Positions 59,481-64,000 of a stretch of 64,000 bases of DNA are shown here, piece after piece. The stretch is from positions 12,728,001 through 12,792,000 of the forward strand of contig NC_083607.1 of the NCBI RefSeq assembly GCF_029168945.1. The letters run 5' to 3'. Every line of letters begins with the position of its first letter. Position 1 is the stretch's first letter. The position numbers and the translations under genes were made by a program. The notes below the pieces were generated by a model that ran no database searches, was not told where the DNA came from, and worked only from the letters and a program-made list of their open reading frames with translations. The stretch is from Cannabis sativa (taxonomy: Eukaryota; Streptophyta; Magnoliopsida; Rosales; Cannabaceae).

Positions 59481-62184
59481 CAGGAAAGATTTCTGTGATG
59501 CGGTGGATGACTTCTTCCAATCGGGGAATTTACACAATGGATTTAATGTTACGAATGTGACCCTCATCCCTAAATTGGTGAACCCTAAGAAAGTGTCCCA
59601 CTTTAGGCCGATTTCCCTGTGCAATGTTGTTTATAAGGTAATCTCCAAAATTATTGCAAACAGAATTAAACCTGTGCTACCGAGATTGATCTGCCCTACC
59701 CAAGCTGCTTTTGTTCCAGGGAGGAGCATTCAGGATAATAATGTTTTAATCCAGGAAATTATCCAGTCCTTTAAGAGGAAGAAAGGAAAAGAAGGTTTTT
59801 TTACGATTAAAATTGACCTGGTAAAAGCATATGACAAGTTAAGCTGGTCTTTTATTGATCATGTTCATTTAAGCTTCAGAGCTCCTGAGAAGTTCCGTCT
59901 GTGGATCCGACAATGCCTAACTACGACTTCTTTCAACCTGCTTCTAAATGGTAGAAAGATTAGTAGCTTTGTCCCGGAATGTGGTTTATGACAAGGAGAT
60001 CCCCTATCTCCTTACATTTTCATCTGGGTTGCTGATATTCTTTTACGACTCCTACAGGATGCCCTGATTAAAGGGGACATTAAAGGTATCAGTTTGAGCA
60101 GAGGTGGACCTAGATTGTCCCATCTTTTCTTTGTTGATGATCTAATTTTGGTAGGAAGGGCGAATTTGGACGAAGCTAAAGGATTATGGCAGTGTTTAGA
60201 AAAATTCTGTGATTGGTCTGGGCAAAGAATTAATAAACTCAAAACTTCCATCTTCTTCAGCGGTAATACGAGCAATGGTATGAAAAGGGCGATCAAGCAG
60301 GCTCTGGGACTGAACTGTGCAATGGGTAATGTTAATTATCTAGGTCTCCCACTATTTAGAAATCGCCAAAAAGATGCTGACTTAAATTTTATACTGGATA
60401 ATCTGATAAATAAATTACATGGGTGGAAATTGAAATCGTTATCTAAGGCAGGACGTGCTACCTTGATCAAATCTGTTGGGCTAGCATTGCCAGTTTATGC
60501 TATGCATACGACCAAATTCTCTAAAAAACTTGCCTCTAAAATTGACGGAATGGTAAGAGATTTTTGGTGGGGATATGAGCAAGGAAATCGAGGAATCTGC
60601 CTTAAGGCCTGGGATCATCTGTGTCTTCTGAAATCTCTGGGTGGCCTAGGATTTAGAAAATCTTTAGAGATGAACCAAGCCCTTTTGGCCAAATGGGGCT
60701 GGGATCTTCTAAATGAGGAATAGTCCTTATGTTGTCAGGTGCTGAGTGCTAAATACCTTCGGGGCAGAAAGTTTTTTGAATGTACAATTAAGAATTCTGA
60801 CTCTTGGTTTTGGAGGAATGTTGTCCGTACAAAAGAAATCTTGAAGATGGTGGCTTGTAAACTTATTGCTAATGGGAGAGATAAAAACATTTGGAATGAC
60901 CCCTGGATTATCCATGGGAGTAATTTCTTCCCTAAACTCAATCATAATCCCCAAGGGGAGCGTGAGCTTGTGTCAGAGTTACTTCTACCGGATGGGAACT
61001 GGGACATCCGAAAACTTAATGACCTCTTTGACAAGGAAACAGCTGCTGGTATCTTAAAGGGTGGTAGACCTAATCGCCAGGGTAAGGATAGATGGGTTTG
61101 GACAAAAGATTCAAAGGGAGTATTCTCAACTAAGTCGGCTTACCTAGTCCAAGCCTTGGAAAGGGCTCCCTTGGGGAATGTTGCTCTTGCCATGTGGAAC
61201 AAGTTGTGGAATTCAAAAGTTCTAGAGCGCCACAAAGTCCTTTGGTGGAGCATTCTCTCTAATGCTCTACCCTTGAGGGTCCTGCTTGCTAAGAGAATGA
61301 CCATTGATGAGATCTCTTGCCCCATTTGTGGGGATAGAGATGAGACTATGGAGCACCTATTTCTCTATTGCAATTTTGCTTCCCACCTCTGGCGGTCTTC
61401 CCCGTGGGGTATCATGTCGATTAGGGATTCGGGAGCTCGCATGGGGGATTGGGTTAGTTTTATCTGGAATCTTAAATCCAGAGGGGTGGACACTGATGAG
61501 TTATTTCTCTATGCTTCGATAGTGGTTGACACGATATGGAGAGCTCGTAATGACAAAGTCCATAACAGCACTATGGGTAGCCTAATGCATTATATTGACT
61601 CTATCTCTTGTTGCTACGTAGATTATAGGTCATGTTTGTCCAGGCCACTTTAGGATGCTGGTTCTCCTGTTTGGTCCCCTCCACCAGAAGATTGGATTGA
61701 AATCAACTGCGACATCAGGGTCGGAGGTGATTCTATGTGTGTTGTGGTGATTGTGAGGGATCACACGGAGTCTATCTTGTGGGTGGCGACTAAGGAACTT
61801 CAGTGTGCTGACTCTCTTATTGGGGAAGCGGCGGCTTATTTATTAGCTTTGGAGACGACGGTCTCAAGACATCATCCTTTTGTTATAGTGGAGAGCGATT
61901 CTGAGAATGTAATCAACAACCTAAAAGGTGGTGACACCTTGTGGGGGATTGAGAACTATACTAGAAAATGTAAAATTCTCTCTGCTTTTATGTCTTGCTG
62001 TAATTTTTCTTTTATCACTAGAAACTGTAATTTTGTAGCCCATAATGTGGCTAAATGGCCATTTGCCAACAACTTTAACGGTATGGTAGAAGTATCTACT
62101 ATTCCGAATGCTATCCTTTGTAACGACCATGAGGTCTAACTCTTTCTTCTATATATAAACACTTTTATTCAAAAAAAAAAAAAA
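59481..62184 (+). mobile_element. 5'-truncated L1-type LINE with 10-bp target duplication
   Basis: This is a 2.7-kb insertion flanked by the perfect direct repeat GTATAAATCT (59471-59480 and 62185-62194) and ending in a poly(A) tail (62171-62184). It begins in the middle of the ORF2 reverse transcriptase, as expected for incomplete reverse transcription. The polypeptide frame is the same across its whole length. Confidence 0.93.
59482..62139 (+). pseudogene. LINE ORF2 (RT, zf-RVT, RNase H), nonsense-broken
   Basis: The frame opens with [12 protein letters not shown] at 59482 and runs through RT motifs ([46 protein letters not shown] at about 60115-60141). The zf-RVT region follows (CPICGDRDETMEHLFLYC, about 61318-61371). 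A C-terminal RNase H (ESDSENVINNLK, about 61890) comes next, ending at a natural stop at 62139. Three stops interrupt without shifting frame: TGA 59989, TAG 60721 and TAG 61651. The TGA falls where the family has the invariant Arg of R/QGDPLSP, implying CGA to TGA. The catalytic pair here reads VDD, not the more usual ADD. Confidence 0.88.
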
Positions 62185-62194
62185 GTATAAATCT

Positions 62195-62685
62195 TATATT
62201 TTATATTTTTGTTAAAGAATGAATCATACACCACTGTAATCTATATTTCATTTTAAAAATATTCTATCAATTACTATTTATAAACACAATATATTATTAA
62301 TATAAAATTGAATTAAATTAAAACTTAAAAATAATTGCACCAAATTAAAAGAAGAATACACATATAGTGACGTGTATTGTGAGTTAGAGTTTACTATAGA
62401 ACTCGGCACAATGGACTCTAAAAGGTTATTACAATGGAATAAAAATCTTCTGTTACCAAAGTCCTGTCTCCCTTCTGTCCCAATAATGCGGAAATGACAT
62501 CTGTTTATTTTTTTTAAAACTCACGTGAAACTTTAAAGCAAGTTCCAACAGTTCTGTTTCTATACTCTCCTTCTGTTTCTGTAGTTATAGTTTAACTTTT
62601 TTTTTCTTTTAAGGCTATCCTTTAAAAAGAAAAAAAAATGAGATAGTAAAGTAAATGGGGAATACGGTGTAGTCTAAAGAAAGAA

Positions 62686-62689
<4 letters not shown>
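62195..62689. other. Spacer, possible distal promoter of the FAR1-type gene
   Basis: There is no gene. AT-rich DNA turns less so from about 62460, with C/T-rich stretches at 62460-62600. It may include promoter sequence for the gene at 63491. Confidence 0.45.

Positions 62690-62777
<88 letters not shown>
62690..62777. repeat. (AG)44 microsatellite upstream of the FAR1-type gene
   Basis: The run is an 88-bp uninterrupted AG/GA repeat about 210 bp before the probable first exon. GA repeats are recognised by plant BASIC PENTACYSTEINE proteins, so a regulatory role is possible. A chance microsatellite is the alternative. Confidence 0.9.
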
Positions 62778-62782
<5 letters not shown>

Positions 62783-62992
62783 ACTTCTATTTTCCAAATA
62801 ACTAACAACTCCGTTTTTTTCTATTTCCGTTCCGTTTCTTTTACTAAAATAAAATATTAATATATATTATCATTTGCTCACATTGATATTGCATAGTCAA
62901 TTGAAAAACCTAAAAAAATCGGAATCCTAAAAAAGTCTGAATTGAAGAAAGGTGTGTACAACAATTTGGAAAAGCAATCTCTGAAAGGACTG

Positions 62993-63488
62993 GTAAGCAT
63001 ATTTTGTTTTATTCTTATTCATCATTTTAGTCTACATAAAATTTAATCATTACTATTATTATTTATTATTTAAAAGATGGATAATACTTGTTGGATGTGA
63101 TTGGTACGATTAGATAAAATAGATGATGAACTTTTTTATAACATGATTGATTGAATATGGACTGATTAGCCTAAATATTGTGTTATTAAGATAAGTTTTA
63201 ATATTCTGCTATATTATTTTTTTGTTTAAATTTATTTTTATTGTACTGTAAAGTTCAAAAAATTTCTTTCAACTGGTATTATCTTTTTATATGATTATAT
63301 ATAAACAATTAAGATAGAAATTTACAATTTATCAATTTTTTTTTTTCATTCACACTATCTTTTTTAGATGAATATGATCTTACATAAAAGTAATAATAAA
63401 AAAATAGATAGATATTATTCATGTTCAAGTTTAATAAGGTATTTTGAATTTTATTTCGGAAATATTTACTTTTAATTATTGATGATAG
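62993..63488 (+). other. Probable 5'-UTR intron of the FAR1-type gene
   Basis: Donor GTAAGC follows an exon-like, purine-rich stretch (about 62880-62992). The acceptor AG at 63487-63488 comes two bases before the chosen ATG. The 496 bp between are AT-rich with T runs. It is inferred from splice-site appearance. It excludes the in-frame ATG at 63482, which lies in the intron. Confidence 0.5.
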
Positions 63489-63490
63489 AT

Positions 63491-64000
63491 ATGGAGAGTA
63501 ATATGTTAGATGAAGAATTTCTCTCGCGTCAAAGATTAGAGTTACAAAATAATGATGAAAACTATATTTCAAGCTTTGATGAAGTATTACAAGATGATGA
63601 CAAAGATGTTGAAACCACTCTTCAAAGTGAGAAGATAGTTCAAATAAATCATGCAAATATTCGCAGTGAAATGATACCAAAGGTTAGTATGGAATTTGAA
63701 ACAGAAGAAGAAGCATATAATTTCTATAATACTTATGCTTACAATGTAGGTTTTAGCATTCGAAGAAGTAAAGGGCATAAAGGTGAAAATAGAAAAATCA
63801 TGGATAGAACTTTTTGTTGTTCATGTGAAGGTACACGTGGAAATGATAAGCGAAATGTCAACGTGAAACGTCATCGTGCTGAAACAAGATTTGGATGTTT
63901 AGCAAAGATGAAAATAAATTGCCGTCAAATAGGAAAATATCAAGTTGTTGAATTTATAGCAGAGCATAATCATGTTACTTCAAGTCCTATAAAGAGTCAT
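63491..64000 (+). CDS. FAR1/FHY3-family protein, N-terminal part (runs off the window)
   Basis: The frame is open from ATG 63491 to the window end (170 codons). Residues 1-65 are acidic and variable. Residues about 68-165 form a FAR1 DNA-binding domain (PF03101): FETEEEAYNFYNTYAYNVGF, RRSKGHKG, zinc-ligand candidates Cys109/Cys110/Cys112 and Cys136, and the His pair in EHNH (159 and 161). FAR1/FHY3 proteins are transcription factors derived from MULE transposases; they act in the nucleus in light and other responses. No stop or frameshift is visible, so it looks like a living gene, but the MULE and SWIM domains cannot be checked here. It could alternatively be an active MULE transposase gene. 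Confidence 0.85.
   Translation, partial: MESNMLDEEFLSRQRLELQNNDENYISSFDEVLQDDDKDVETTLQSEKIVQINHANIRSEMIPKVSMEFETEEEAYNFYNTYAYNVGFSIRRSKGHKGENRKIMDRTFCCSCEGTRGNDKRNVNVKRHRAETRFGCLAKMKINCRQIGKYQVVEFIAEHNHVTSSPIKSH

Noticed and set aside
62615..62797. Open frame with a Ser-Leu repeat
   Set aside because: It is the translation of the second AG microsatellite; no start context or homology.
63309..63778. Minus-strand frames over the FAR1-type exon and intron
   Set aside because: They are antisense shadows; the plus frame carries the FAR1 domain.

Overview
This is plant nuclear DNA, most likely from a eudicot. The evidence is very AT-rich spacer DNA, dense nested LTR retrotransposons of both the Copia and Ty3/Gypsy groups, plant L1-type LINEs, MULE and hAT relics, and plant-only host genes (an L-type lectin receptor kinase, a plant calmodulin-binding protein and a FAR1-type gene). 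A rosid is plausible, but the sequence does not fix the species.

Layout. 1-22264 is a nest: one minus-oriented Copia LTR (pieces at 1-670, 10148-10426 and 22105-22264) was entered first or second by a gag-only Copia element (671-10142, target duplication CATTT) and by a Tat-lineage Ty3/Gypsy element (10427-22104, target duplication ACTAT). Both inserted elements have malformed LTRs although their target duplications are intact. The Gypsy 5' LTR is a 187-bp near-perfect palindrome made only of U5-end sequence. The Copia 3' LTR has its centre replaced by leader sequence. The Gypsy element also carries a spliced antisense gene with its own TATA box.

22265-27886 is AT-rich spacer with tandem duplications, leading to the intact intronless lectin receptor kinase (27887-29986). 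29987-38367 is a repeat graveyard: Copia LTR fragments, a hAT MITE, a MULE MITE and a LINE tail. The calmodulin-binding protein gene lies at 38368-40731. 41948-48475 is a LINE 3' end split by a complete but decayed minus-strand Copia element (42250-47342, target duplication CTCCC). 48889-52660 holds a MULE-type MITE and a decayed MuDR-like transposase gene with subterminal repeats. 53236-55180 is a solo Copia LTR (target duplication AAAAG) containing a long GA microsatellite. 55186-59470 has further Gypsy and Copia remnants. 59481-62184 is a 5'-truncated LINE with a 10-bp target duplication. The window ends in the first coding exon of a FAR1/FHY3-family gene (63491 onward), with a GA repeat and a likely 5'-UTR intron upstream.

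Only three host genes look functional: the receptor kinase (cell surface), the calmodulin-binding protein (calcium signalling) and the FAR1-type gene (transcription factor or transposase-derived). Nothing links them as a pathway. The strongest novelty candidates are the palindromic LTR, the chimeric LTR, the antisense gene, the repeated hairpins with a paired base change between pol and that gene, and the substitution-only decay of several long reading frames.
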